From Cristatella mucedo (Eukaryota; Bryozoa; Phylactolaemata; Cristatellidae), in the NCBI GenBank assembly GCA_009760855.2, contig WPIO01000008.1, positions 5,897,501 to 5,961,500 on the forward strand: DNA of 64,000 nt, given 5' to 3'. Shown piece after piece: positions 1 through 11,484 of the stretch (positions within the stretch are counted from its first letter, which is position 1; every line of letters starts with the position of its first letter). Under the pieces are notes generated by a model. That model worked only from the letters and a program-made list of their open reading frames with translations. It did not search any database and was not told the DNA's origin. The position numbers were made by a program, and so were the translations under genes.

Positions 1-167
1 GGGTCTATGTGATCCGTTCTTAGTGTACGTGTACCTTCTTACACTGACCCTGCTGCTTGCGAATGTTGCCACCAATCGTGCGGTAAAGCTTTCTGTACAG
101 CATATGTAAAGTGCCTTAGAAATAGATAAAGTTTTCTGAGGGCGCTATACAAACTATTATTATAACT
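1..167 (+). mobile_element. LINE-A 3' end, 5'-truncated, older subfamily
   Basis: This is the 3' untranslated end of the window's main LINE family. It contains the GTGCCTTAGAAATAGAT ... GAGGGCGCTATAC hairpin and then CAAACTATTATTAT. The preceding 'tgaccctgctgcttgcgaatgttgccaccaa'-type sequence is a decayed form of the 3' UTR seen intact at 24950-25175. The ending GCTATACAAA places it with the older copies. The left edge is cut by the window. Confidence 0.75.
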
Positions 168-865
168 ACGTGTGAGTCAACTTCAGTCCGTCAGTCTTTT
201 CCACTAGCCACGCCATCAAAGGAATTTGGCTTAATAGATGTGTTAAACGAAGATCCTCAAGGAGCACCTTGGCTGATACATACACCGAAGTCGGGCGAGC
301 TGATCATAAAACTTCGGTGGGACAAACTTGACCAGCTTCCTTTGACCATCACCAACGTTAGTCGAGGCTCACGGGTAAGTTCTTTCGACGATCTCGCTAC
401 TTTTCGAGATCGCCTTATGGAAGTTGGATGGTGTCAAGAGAGCCCAATTGGCTCGCCAACCGTCGCCCTTCGGACTCCACGGCCACCTTTGGACGCGTTT
501 CGTCGCTAGCTTGTGCAGTCGCTGTTGCTTAAGACGCTGGGTCGATTTAGCATTTCGGTACATACTAATGCCAATACTACCGCAATACATGCCCCCATAC
601 CAAGGTGGGCGTCGAAGCCAAAGAAAAACGTCATTGATGCTCAGGTCATCCGCAAGGATGCGAGCCAAGATCAGCACCCCAGCCGGCCAGTAATACATTC
701 TTGCAACTTGTCAACGAACTCGATCTCTTTCTAGGCATTTTACACGTACTGGAAATGAAGTTTTTCAACTCCCATTTAGTTGTTATAGGGTTTTTCAGAC
801 GGAGATGACGGTCCTATATACCTGCATTTATGCGTACATGTACGTATACAAATGTATACAGCAAA
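168..865. other. No gene recognised
   Basis: Several overlapping short ORFs lie at 240-734 on both strands. None has a recognisable domain, a signal peptide or supporting splice signals, and they overlap one another in different frames as expected by chance. I see no RNA gene or clear repeat here. Confidence 0.5.
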
Positions 866-1150
866 TATAATAATAATAATACATTTGCATAGCACCTCAG
901 AGAACTGAATCTCTTTCTAGGCACTTTACAGATGATATTAAAGAAAGCATGACCAAGTGATTAGTGGTAACATTCGCAATTGTCATCAAGCATGACCTTT
1001 TTAGATGTAGCATGCACAGGGTCAACACGTAGATATGGTTAGTAGCAGCAGCCACACTGTCAGCACGCTTAAGAACACAAAAGACGAATCACAGTGACCC
1101 ACTACAAGCTACAAGCTCTCATAAACAGGTGTGTTTAAAACTTACGTGTA
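866..1150 (-). mobile_element. LINE-A 3' UTR fragment, minus strand
   Basis: Starts on the plus strand with (ATA)n, then the reverse complement of the LINE tail (GAGAACTGAATCTCTTTCTAGG, split here only as description) and the UTR blocks that in reverse read as tgctgac/ccctgtgcatgctg. The order matches the copies at 16450 and 22538. No coding part is left. It is a 5'-truncated insertion of moderate age. Confidence 0.75.
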
Positions 1151-1188
1151 TACCTTATACTTTTAAATATGGGCATAGTGTATATACA

Positions 1189-1322
<134 letters not shown>

Positions 1323-1489
1323 GTTTATGTGTACATTAGGTTATATACGTAAATCTAGACACACTTATAGATTAGTAGGCGCCGGTTAACGAACCTTATG
1401 TCCGTTTGCCCCGAAGTCACGTGGCTAGTGCTCATTATTACGCGCTTCGCGTAGCACTGCCAATGCAATCCGGCTCTAGGTGAATTTTC

Positions 1490-1585
1490 AAAACATAATT
1501 CATCAAAAATTAGTTCGTCAAAAATTATTCTCAAAAAAGTAATTCATCAAAAGTTAATTAATCGAAAATTATTTTATCAATTATC
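1490..1585. repeat. Degenerate AT-rich tandem repeat
   Basis: About six diverged copies of a 14-17 bp unit resembling ATTCATCAAAAATTA occur in a row (aattcatcaaaaattag, ttcgtcaaaaattatt, attcatcaaaagttaa, taatcgaaaattatt). Unit length and sequence vary, so it is an old or slipped array. Confidence 0.6.
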
Positions 1586-3744
1586 TTTTATTTCAAAAAG
1601 TGAAGCACGATGTAACCGATATAAAGATATAACCCCTGTTTTGCTTTCAGCTATTCTTGGTCTCAATCAGGGAGATTGATTTTTTAATAACTAATAAGTC
1701 TTCCAGGTGGCTGAATTGCTCTGTTATTTTCCGACTAGCTACTGTAGCAGTGCGGTCTCAATGACTCTGTAGCCAGTCCGGACATCGGTAGCTTTAGCGG
1801 TATCGCTCAAGCTTCAACCAGAAATAACATCGTTATGTGAGCTATAGCTCTGACAAAGGACCCGAGTTTAGGAGCTGCTCTAATGTTTAGCACCACTATA
1901 GAGCCGCGACGGCGATAAGGCCGCTGCATCGGCACTCGCTCGCTTCATCATCATCAAGGAAAAATATAACTAAACAGTGGTTATATACTTGCCTGAGGCG
2001 TCTCCTAAGCTATTTGCTGATTTTTGAACCTTCTCTGAAAAGAGCTATTTAGAGAAAGATCACAAGTAAAAACTAAAAAGTGCCAACAATGGGGTGATTT
2101 TGCGTTTAAAAATAATTTTAAATTCCTAAGTGAACTAGTCTCTCCCCGATGTACACGTAAGCAGAGGCGTGGCCAGGATTCCAATTTATGGGTAAAAAAC
2201 TCCAAGACTTCCTTGTAGGGGACAAAACCACAAGTAATAAAAACTATAGCTCACAGTTGTGGTATTTATTTGTCACGAACTCGGCGGTTGCATATCGAGT
2301 GACAGCACGACATTATTTCATCATTGGTGACGGCGGTCGGGCTGGGGAGCCAAGGAATAGCGTTGGCCCCGCTATAGGGGGGGGGAGAGGAAAATGTTCC
2401 ACTGTCTTCCCCTCCAAGCTCCGCCAGTGCACGTGTGTAATAGATGTGTTAATTTATCATTCTTAAAAACTTATTTAAATCAAACCGTACTGCTGTACGA
2501 CAGCAGTCGCAGGGCTCCTCTGAGGCTGACGGAATTTATCCTAACCGTATCGAGCCACGAGGTCTGATTGTGGGCTTCTGTGGCAACCTGCTGCTAGGCA
2601 CGTTAGGACGCGCGGGTCGCAAGTTTGTAAGTGAAGTACCGCGCTAGATTTCGCTGCCCGGTGTAGATCAGTTAGCCAGTGCAACGGCGCGCCGTGGAGC
2701 AGAATAGCCCCATGTCGCGCCTGATTCGCACAAATATGCTGTGGCGACGAAACGTGTTCACCAATCACGGGATGACCATTTTTTGCCTTCTTTATCAAGT
2801 CGTCATGTACCCGCAACGAGGTTCCAGAAACCTCGATACTTTCCGAGCATTAGGCATCAGAATCGATCGGTTGCCGATAGCGCAGCCAGAATTGACTGCA
2901 CTCGTATGATGACGATCTTCATAGTTTCTCTCGTGGTTTCTAGTCCTAAAAGAGCATGAATAATGAATGAGACAACGATCGCCTGGAACTGAGCTCGAAT
3001 CAGTTATGACACATCCGCGTGCGTATAAGCTTTCGCTAATCGCGGTAACCTGCAAATGTCAATCCTGCGGCCATTTTTTCAGTACAACGCTTGTCAGCTT
3101 TGCCAATTTAAGCGGAAATTTAACCTGAAATCTCAGTCTCGACGGCGCTATTCGTTGCATGTTTACACGCCGCTAAACTTAAAACAGCCGCTAGTCACGT
3201 GACTTTCGGCCCTTGCATCGCCTTTTCGCCACGAGCGGTAAAATAACTGAGAAGACAAAATTACCAACCGGATATTCCCCTTTCTCCTCCTAACTACTGC
3301 GTGTAGTAGAAGCGGCAGCAAAAAAAAACAATTATTCTAGCCCCGACAGTCTAGCTGACTACATGCAGTAGCTTCCGCCATATTCTTAATGGAATGGTTA
3401 GGACAAGATTTTCAGCCTCCTATTCATTAACTCACTTTGGCTAGAAAACGCCGCTTCAATTTCTCGGCTGCTATGCGTCGTATCGAATCAAACGTTTGGC
3501 GAAGGAGCCGTATCTCGCAGCTTGCCAGACGGCGTAGCCAACTGCCGAGCGCCTTCGCTCGGTGCGCTAAACGCACGCGCGGCGACAGCCGCGTCGCCAC
3601 GCCTACGGCGCATCCGGCGCTCCCTTACCTACCACCGCTGAGGGGTTAGTTGGCACGAACTGGACCGAAATACCGAGCTTAAATAGGGGGATTCTACTTA
3701 ACTCTATTCGCAAGCGCAAGGCGTCACTGCACGTCTTAAGTCTT
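1586..3744. other. No gene recognised
   Basis: Mixed-composition sequence with only short overlapping ORFs on both strands, none with a domain or convincing splice structure. A short G run lies near 2376-2390. The 3437-3649 ORF is arginine-rich because of local GC content, and I do not treat it as a gene. Confidence 0.45.
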
Positions 3745-3885
3745 AGGGTTTTTGCCCAGCGTTTAAGGTGCTCGCCCCAGCCAAGGTCTGGCCGAGTTTG
3801 TAGGCTCGAGCCCTGCGGCGGCGCATGTGAAGCGCCTGAATAGAGACGTAAGTTCTCTTAGGGCGCTATACAAATGAATCGATAG
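3745..3885 (+). mobile_element. S1 SINE: tRNA-like head plus LINE-type hairpin tail
   Basis: The head keeps an A-box-like segment (agcgtttaaggtgctcg) and a B-box-like segment (aggctcgagccc). It is followed by gaagcgcctgaatagagacg, aagttctcttagggcgct and atacaaatgaat. The stem GCGCC/GGCGC and the inner AGAGA/TCTCT pairing are both intact. Same architecture as the copies at 23300, 26865 and 50094. It is transcribed by RNA polymerase III if active. Confidence 0.8.
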
Positions 3886-4249
3886 TTTCTTTTATATTTT
3901 ATCCCGACACTCCCCTCAAACGCTCGCTAAGACAAACGCACGGACCTCGCAGCGTACACCGGGCTCTACTGCATAGGTAGCGGCTCGCCGGTAAAGGCTC
4001 CCGGCTAAGGCTCAGCAGAAACCCCTAGTGCTTGCCGAGTCGCCCCCTCTCTCCGCGCGGAGAGCGGGGGGGGGGGGGTGGGTGACTCGGTGGGCTCTCG
4101 AGCGCTCTCTGCGCGCCCGACAGCCTCTTCGCTTAACGCCCTTCGCGTCCGGAGAGAAAAGGCGCGGGAGAGAGCGATGCTCAAACGCTAGCAGCAGTCC
4201 GCGAAAAGCGGGCTCGGTTAAACGGAAGTAGCCTAATAGCTCAGGGACC

Positions 4250-4440
4250 GTCTTACTAATTGGGCCGGGTTAGCCCAGGAGTTAAGGTGCTGCCTCTTGA
4301 CAAACGAGGTTATGGGTTCGAATCCTGCAGTTGGGCGATCCCGTATTGCCAACTGCAAGCGATGGTGACAGCCGACGGTCCTTCTGCCGCTAAACAAATG
4401 AGGCTGTTAAATCAGCTAAGATCTATTTACTTATCGCCCG
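4250..4440 (+). mobile_element. S2 SINE: tRNA-like head plus distinct 3' domain
   Basis: The head has a good B box (GGGTTCGAATCC, near 4315) and an A-box-like segment (ttagcccaggagttaagg). It is followed by gggcgatcccgtattgcc, then the family-specific 3' domain (gtccttctgccgctaaacaa, gaggctgttaaatcagct) and a short T/A-rich tail. The head resembles a tRNA but lacks a proper acceptor stem and continues into the SINE body, so it is not a functional tRNA gene. Confidence 0.8.
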
Positions 4441-5534
4441 TGGCTCGAGGCGCCGAACTTTGGAAGGAAATTTACATCTGTCAGAAGAAAATTTAAAGCA
4501 CGCAGCGCGCGATGCCGGACTAATTAAAAAAAATTACGAATTACAGCTGAAATGGATAAAATGAATGAAATTCAGCCGGGCGGCGCCCGCACGGAAGTGA
4601 CTCGGGCAACGCCACTTGAGCATGCGCCGTGTGCTCGAGAAGTGCTGCATGAACAGAGGGAGGAGGACCCGTGGACAGCCCCCCGGCCCGGCCCGGCCCC
4701 CCGAAACCCTCCCCGGCTCCCCTGTGAAGCTCCGCGAGCGACCGGCTCACTGGCCATCGAGCGTCCGGGCCATCGAGAGACGAGGACGAAGACTCTCTGG
4801 TGGGGGGATAATTCTACGGGGCGGCCGGGCGCCGCGATTCCACTGGGTGCTGCGCTCGATCCGCGATGCTGCAGTCAGCATCGCTGGCGGCTCCGCCACC
4901 TGAGTCGCTCGCGGCGGCCGATCGTTGTGGTTTGTGTTTCTGTGTAGGTGGCGCACGATCCTAAATCATTGGACTCGCCGCGATCGTTCAGTGCAGGCAG
5001 GCCGGTAGTGCTCTGCACCAACCCAGGGCCGAACAGCTGGTGGATGTGGCCTAGGGACCGGCCAGTGCCCAGCTGTGGTCTGGCGGCTGCGGTTTGGACA
5101 CGGGCCGGCTTTGTTCTTCCGCTAACCCACGGGGATGAGCTGTGGCTGGGAGGGAGTGAAGAGATTGGAGCCCCGGCCAGGAGAGAACGGCTGCGTTGGG
5201 AAGCGCTGTAGGTGCCTTCGAAAATGCACGATTTGTGCCAAATCCGTTATGATACGTTTCCTTCTAAGCGAGGATTGAGCTTGCTGCTCAGCCTAATAAT
5301 GTACCGCAACGTATTTCCGCCTGCGGCTCCACAGAGCCCCCAGAGACCAAGCGGTCGTTGCGTAGGCAGGCGAGTTTTCTGCAGCATTTGTTGCACACTC
5401 GGAGTCCGAGCGGCTCGCAGTGTGCAACTTAACTGCACGCCGGTCACAACGGACCGAAATGGCGGCTAACATCCGTTCGGGCGTGGCCGCCGCTCTTGGT
5501 CCTCTGCTTGAAGCCAGCCGCCGAACCGTACAGA

Positions 5535-5558
5535 GGGGGGGGGGGGGGGGGGGGGGGG
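5535..5558. repeat. Poly(G) run
   Basis: An almost uninterrupted run of about 24 G, followed by TGGGGG. It could form G-quadruplexes and is error-prone in sequencing. Shorter G runs occur at 4064-4078, 12217-12228 and 41556-41567. Confidence 0.9.
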
Positions 5559-5676
5559 TGGGGGAGCTCTTAAGCACCGGCATACCGTCCACTGCATTGG
5601 ACTCGCTCGAGAGCACTCGCTGACCGACTGTCTGACCCTGGGCGGCGATCACCTAGGACGGTCTACCGTGTAGCGG

Positions 5677-5715
5677 GCGCTCCGCTGACCGGAGGCTGGC
5701 CGGTCAGCGGAGCGC
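5677..5715. repeat. Perfect 16-bp inverted repeat, 7-nt loop
   Basis: The left arm GCGCTCCGCTGACCGG (5677-5692) is exactly reverse-complementary to the right arm (5700-5715), with spacer AGGCTGG. It is very GC-rich and stable as a hairpin or cruciform. It is not followed by a T run, and no adjacent gene is defined. Confidence 0.9.
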
Positions 5716-5928
5716 TGCAGTGAGGAGGGGAGGCGGCTCGGCCGCCGGGCCGAGCCGAGTGAAACTAGATGACTGCTCAGTTGCTGCTTGGGATAGAACG
5801 CGTGGGATAGAGGCTGGCCGTGTTTTGTTAGCGTGTTCAGTTTCGGGGGCATCTAGTGCTTACGCATATGCCCACGTGCCCCCTCGTTCGCCGTTTCGAC
5901 AGACCTCTTTCCCTTAATCATTCTCTGC

Positions 5929-5940
5929 TCTCTCCCTCTC

Positions 5941-5991
<51 letters not shown>

Positions 5992-6003
5992 TCTCTCTCT
6001 CTT
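5929..6003. repeat. (TC)n microsatellite
   Basis: An almost pure CT repeat, interrupted by a few TCCC and TTTC variants at the edges. Confidence 0.95.
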
Positions 6004-7690
6004 TATCCGCTCTGCATTTTCTTATTTTTCGCTTTCATAACCTCCCTCACTTATTTTCGGGTTCTGCGCTTCCAAGAAGGTCGCCGACATCGCGTCCTTT
6101 AAGTCGGTCCATAATGGCCCTCGCCATGTTGTACCTCAAGCGTAGCTTCGGGCAGCTGGAAAGTCATCAGAGCCTTCCGTTCCATCATTATCGCCAATGA
6201 TTTCGAACAGACTCCTTTGTCTTTGGGCACTCGGCAGGCATTTGGTAAGCCATTATGTGCTTCCATTTGCTCTTTGGTCCGGTCACATCCCTGCGCTACT
6301 CAGCAAGTATTTGCACAGCCGGCTTGTGCTTCGATTGCTTTTGTCAATACCCGCACACTTCGGCCCAGCCTGCGAGCTCTTCTCCGCGCTCTCACCCATG
6401 CGCTCACACCGGCTCACTTTTCAGTGGCTGCAGCTCGTAGGCGGTGGAGTGGGATGGGCCAGCAGCAAGAGCGCTGTGGATCCATCCGCCCTCCGATTCA
6501 AGTTTGCTGCAGCTACAGGTCTGAAATAGCTTACGTAGCCATAGGAACGGCCTTGACTGCGTAGCCACCATGCTTGCAGGTGCGTGACAGGTGGAAGGCG
6601 ACTGAAGAGCCACGAGGCACAGCTAGCGAGTCCAGTGCGAGCGCCAAGGCACGCGTTTGCGGCGATGACTGCAGGCAGCGCGACGGCGGCAAAAATTGAA
6701 TGCCCAGACCTTAAAACCAAGCCCGCGTCCTTAACGCAGAGGAGTCGCATTTTCCAAAGACACCGAGGTCTGCATCTGCGCAGTGCCACTCACAGCGTCC
6801 GACTACCGCCATTGCAAATTGCTTCTAATAGGGTCTCGACTGCAGAGTAGGAAGCATCCAATTCCTTATTATTATAACTCAATAATCGCTCGCCGCCTCT
6901 GGAACTGTCGCAATCTGACAGATTTAGCATGCCAGCGTTTCCCCACTCCCCCTAACAAGAATGCCGACCTCGAGCAGACTAACTAAAGAAGCCTCACATA
7001 ACCATATGAGGTACATGTCCAGGCTTTCCTATTTTGGCAACTTTGGCTACTTCTCTAAGCTCTAACATTAATAACTTCGGAGGATTTCCCTCGTCTTATC
7101 CGCATCAGTTGCTATAGCAATATTGTCTTCATCGTCGTAACTGGCTGCCATCACAGCACCGAGAGCTTCAGCGCTTCGCTGTCTAAAACACTGGCCTGTT
7201 CAGTTCAACGGCACTTTACTTGGCCCGACACTGGCGAAGACCTTCAGCCTTACATATTGAGAGGCCTCAAAAGCTAGAGCCAGATTAAGGCTCAGTGCAC
7301 AGGCGAGTAAGAGCAGCCATCCACGACCCGTTGCACAGGCGATTGCGATTGCGACTTTTTCTGCTCGTTCGTGAATACATCTCACCGGTATAGTCATGTC
7401 CGCCTTAAATTCAATTAGACAATGAGCTGTGACAGACACAATCCAGCTAATCTATCAGCTTAACACACACCCACCTGAAGACCTTCGAATTACAGTGAGC
7501 AATTAATTACGGCGAATCGGAGTAGGACATCCAATCCTTTCGCTTTTAAGCTCACGGCGTGGCTTCCTGCACGTCGTGAGTTTTTCCAGCTATCGTATGA
7601 ACTGGTAGTACATACTTCAAGAGCAGCATGATCGAAGATTAAAAATGCAAAGCAGCTTGAGCAGAAGATTACAAATATAAAGCTTCGGAG
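6004..7690. other. No gene recognised
   Basis: Short overlapping ORFs on both strands, none above about 120 codons and none with a recognisable motif. The minus ORF 7439-7200 has a hydrophobic segment (GWLLLLACALSLNLALA) but no other support. Confidence 0.4.
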
Positions 7691-7698
7691 CCGCATAG

Positions 7699-8102
7699 GA
7701 GCAGCATCGGAGCAGCCTCAGAGCAGCATCGGAGCAGCCTCAGAGCAGCATCGGAGCAGCATCGGAGCAGCTTCGGAGCAGCTTCGGAGCAGCTTCGGAG
7801 CAGCATCGGAGCAGCTTCGGAGCAGCATCGGAGCAGCATCGGAGCAGCATCGGAGCAGCTTCGGAGCAGCATCGGAGCAGCCTCAGAGCAGCATCGGAGC
7901 AGCTTCGGAGCAGCATCGGAGCAGCATCGGAGCAGCCTCAGAGCAGCATCGGAGCAGCCTCAGAGCAGCATCGGAGCAGCCTCAGAGCAGCATCGGAGCA
8001 GCTTCGGAGCAGCATCGGAGCAGCCTCAGAACAGCATCGGAGCAGCCTCAGAGCAGCATCGGAGCAGCTTCGGAGCAGCATCGGAGCAGCTTTGGAGCAG
8101 CA
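7699..8102. repeat. 11-bp minisatellite, about 37 copies
   Basis: The unit is GAGCAGC plus one of three 4-base endings: ATCG, CTCA or TTCG. The phase is kept through about 400 bp with very few other changes (one GAACAGC, one TTTG). Because 11 is not a multiple of 3, the minus-strand frames read an 11-residue repeat (SEAAPMLLRCC-like) without stops, producing the apparent ORFs 7872-7669 and 8210-7938. I treat these as repeat translations. Confidence 0.95.
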
Positions 8103-8569
8103 GTGAATCGTCCCATCAATTGGAGTAGCGGTCACGGGGCAAGTTACCACCGTTGCGAACTCGATAACATCAATGGCCGGCACTGCAAGAGCGATCGTTT
8201 CGTGCATCACTTCGGTCAGTCAGGGTATCAGGGTATCAAACTCCTGAACGCTACCTGTCGCCAGTTTCACGCCCTCGCCTGTAAAACCATGCACCCCGCT
8301 GAAGCCAGCAAATGATTCCGTGTTTTCAAAAGCCAGTGCAAAAGTTGTCTTCGGAAGGGGGTTAGAGGGGATTACAACCGAATCGCGCTCGCTGTGCGGA
8401 TGCGATATGGAGTCAGCTCAAACGGCTCACGATTCGAGATGATCAACTTTCACTCAAATAAATTCTAAGTAATCATAAAATACGATGCCCGCGGTCGGCC
8501 TGAGCTCGTAGACGTGTCAACATGCATCTATCGAAAAGCGGCAGGCAGTGGTCGCAGAGAGTTTAGAGT

Positions 8570-8616
8570 ACGTCGAGCAGAGAAGCAGCTGGTCGGGCTG
8601 CGGCTCTGCTCGACGT
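8570..8616. repeat. Hairpin: 13-bp plus 5-bp stem, 7-nt loop
   Basis: The arm ACGTCGAGCAGAG (8570-8582) pairs perfectly with CTCTGCTCGACGT (8604-8616). Inside it, GCAGC pairs with GCTGC across a 2x2 internal loop, leaving loop TGGTCGG (8590-8596). A few further pairs can form outside. It is shorter than a usual miRNA precursor. No coding gene is adjacent. Confidence 0.85.
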
Positions 8617-9229
8617 GCGATTCTCCGAGGCTTTAACATTTTACAGCTGAGTTGAGAGATTTCACGGCCAGTTGAGCTACGCAGAGCCAAATGATTGCAA
8701 TATAAAATCCACGGCCTTCATGTTAACTTTTCTCAGCGTCTTGACATGGTCCGAACGCGGATCCCGAACAAATCTGCTCAGCTACTACACTGTCGTAGCG
8801 CTAATCAGGCCGATTAATCGAAGGCTAATTGTGTCGCCAGAGAAAGACGTTTCGCATCCGCCGATGAGCTGGCGTGTCTGCCGTCATGCGCTACTGCCGC
8901 CCTTCTACCAATCTCAGCATATTAGAGCTATTTCCTACTAATTTCCTCGTCTCTTTCTGCTTAGTTCAAATATAGCTATTCCCGCTCGCGAAGCATCCTG
9001 CCCGGTGCATGCCGCCCGTTAGGCGGCTATCGCTTCTGCGACAGGTCCGCTGTCTGCGTGGGACACCATTTACGTGGTGCAGATGATGTAAGAAAAAAGA
9101 GCTGCGGCTGGGATACTCCGAAAGGGATTGCTTTGCTGTGCCATCTTGTCCTTGCCTCCTAGGATGTCGCCTTATACTCACGAGACAGACTTTCTAAGCG
9201 ATGCTAAATCTGCACGCGGATTAAATACA

Positions 9230-9345
9230 ATTTCAGTACAGTATTTTTCATGTATGGCACCCTAAGAGCTAGAAATCTCTTTCTGAGCACAGCACAAATG
9301 GCAGAATGCAAGCACTTGAGCTGCTCATAACAGTAACGTGTACAA
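9230..9345 (-). mobile_element. Decayed LINE-A tail, minus strand
   Basis: The reverse complement of the tail is still visible (tggcaccctaagagc, aaatctctttctgagcac), followed by weakly similar UTR sequence. It is strongly diverged, so an old copy. Confidence 0.5.
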
Positions 9346-9619
9346 TCGGAGCGCGAGCAAGCACACTGACGGAAAATTCGCCAACTCGGTGAGGAGCGGA
9401 CGCATTTTCAGTGTCACTTTAAATGTTGTCCAATTAGAATGTGTCTCAATGTTAGTCAGTAGCGAGCTTTAGGGTTTAAATGCACAGCAACTCAAGGTGC
9501 GGGTCCAGGAGCAGGTTAGAGGTTTTGAGAACCGTCAGCGAAGCAGGCGACGAGACGGGAAGCTGCCCGGGGAGCATTTCCGGTTGGCGAGTCCCAGCAA
9601 GAGAATGAAACGAATTTTC

Positions 9620-10806
9620 ATTTTTATGCAGACGAAACGCTTACTTAGCCTTGCTTTGTCCTTGCCTACCTTCTAGCATGTCGAAATCTTTCAACTACTG
9701 TGCAGCATTTGTCGATGACAATGGCGCTTCAATGGTCCAACACTTACTCAAATTAAATAACAATGAAACCGACTTACAACTCATTGAAAAACCTAGCTTT
9801 TTATTGCAGATTCATCCCTGTCGCTATTACGAATTTGTCCCCAACTGTGTATCCCACCGTGCATTCGACCGGAAATTCTTTTCAGGCTGACTGCTGGCGA
9901 CATACAGACCAACGGTCTCCCAAGTGTTTGTTCTTACCTGAATACTGCGGGGGAGGGGTTCCACTATCTTGTATACGCGCCCGCGGCATTTATGCACGAC
10001 AATTTGTTTTACTCACAGATTGGAAGGTCAAAAAGCTTAAAATGGGTTATGCCTGTCGCATTTCACGCAATTTGGGTGTCTTGTTCCAAAGTGACCTTTC
10101 ATAAGACCGCATTAGCTTGACTGTCAAGTCAGCCTGATTTCAGCTAGGTACCGCTACAAATTCGGGCCTGTTTATTTAAGGACGCCGCAGCCAAGCTAGT
10201 TCATGTATCCGTGAGATACCATCTAAGCTTCTGTAATTCACTCGCACGTCTTCCCGACTGTGCAATAAGGCTCTTACAGTTGGTACGAAACTCCGCATCC
10301 AGGCGTGTCTGTCGTGATCGCCGCTAATGCCACATGACACCACTACTCATCGACGCGTAGCAACTATTCATCAAGCAGCAGCCACGTGACTTTAGTTTTC
10401 GATAACTCGCTTGCAGTTTCCTTCGCTCTCTTGCTTTTGTCTACCTATCAGAAATACTTCCTAATCAGGTTTCGCTTTGTAACCTTCTAACTCAAGTCAC
10501 CTAACTTTGCAAGCAACAAACCCCAAGTTTTCTGTAGACCATGCCTTCAGTTCGTACGCTTATTAAAGCCAAGGGAATCATGGACGAAGAATGTCCCGAC
10601 ATCCACTAACTTGAGAAAGTTTGAGAAGATGCTAAAAACTCAACTGTTCCTTACAATATTCGCCCTGAAGTGGGAATTGTCTTTTGTGCACTTATGCACG
10701 CTGGAACTGCGAATTTTCTCACTAGTAAATAGATGTGCATCTTTTTCCAGTGTACAAAAAATCCCTAGAAAAAGATTTAGTTTTCTAAGGGCATTATACA
10801 AAGTCT
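9620..10806 (+). pseudogene. Old LINE-A copy: reverse-transcriptase end to 3' tail
   Basis: Reading across frames, the piece starts at the catalytic region (FHFYADE, near 9625) and continues through a badly decayed stretch. It then shows the conserved segment NLGVLFQSDLS (10065-10100), a 'FKLVH...SRLDFCNSL'-like stretch near 10190-10250, and the 3' UTR ending at 10750-10806 with ccctagaaaaagat ... tctaagggcattatacaaa. The order matches the better copy at 36063-37493. Many stops and frameshifts show it is long dead. The tail ends ATACAAA, the older form shared with S1 SINEs. Confidence 0.7.
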
Positions 10807-11484
10807 AATTCTTATCTGTCATACCTAAAAGCGGTGAGCACGACCTTTCAGTGCGCTGCTTCATGCGGAACCAGTGCAGGTCGGTTAGAAATGGTGTAAT
10901 ATTGAAGTCTAGATGGAATGCCAAAAAAGTTCTTGGACTAACTTGGCTGTGATGTCTGTTTCCAGGCATGCACACATTTCTGCAGAATTAGTTGCTGAGA
11001 ATAGACTGAATTGACTGCGAAGCTGCCACGGTCGACAAGCGAACGGTATTTTTAGAGCACGGTACGATGCGTCCGTGCAGAGGCTGCATGAGATATCCTG
11101 GCTGAGCCAATTTTTAGGGTAAGGCTTTCCCATTTTCTCCAGGTCATCGAGGCCGCGCATATCCGCAGCCATGGCGTCCGCCGCTGTCATTTCGAGCTTT
11201 TCCGGCGACATTGCATTGACTGACGCCAATCGTCCGCCAATGCTAAGGGTCCGCTAATTTAGGCACGCGGCTACTCGGCTATAAGTGGATGCTGGATGCC
11301 CTTCTGCCGAAGACTGATTTCCATATGCGCTTGCGTTCGGCGCTCCTGAAATGGTAACTTTCCTTCGTAGCGCAGGTCTGCGCTTCCTCGGCCCTCGCCC
11401 ACGCTTGCCGGCGAACGTTCGAGCGACCAGAGATACAGTCAAACTGATCCTGGCCGGAAGTGGAACCACAGCGGATTGCTCATA

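Larger units (their letters stand above)
4540..5840. other. GC- and CpG-rich block without a supported gene
   Basis: Long overlapping ORFs exist on both strands (for example 4552-4947 plus and 5293-5652 minus). They are proline-, arginine- and alanine-rich in every frame, which reflects composition. An AAATGGCGGC motif lies at 5457-5466, similar to the one in front of the gene at 29657. The block could be a CpG-island promoter whose exons I cannot resolve. Confidence 0.4.

Noticed and set aside
4260-4335. Functional tRNA gene
   Set aside because: It has A- and B-box-like segments but no closed acceptor stem, and it continues into the S2 SINE body shared with six other copies.
4552-4947. 131-codon plus ORF
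   Set aside because: Overlapped by ORFs in other frames on both strands in a CpG-rich block, with no domain or signal.
7669-8210. Repetitive minus-strand protein (SEAAPMLLRCC repeats)
   Set aside because: The 11-bp DNA repeat explains the 11-residue period in every frame. There is no start context, splice site or flanking coding sequence.
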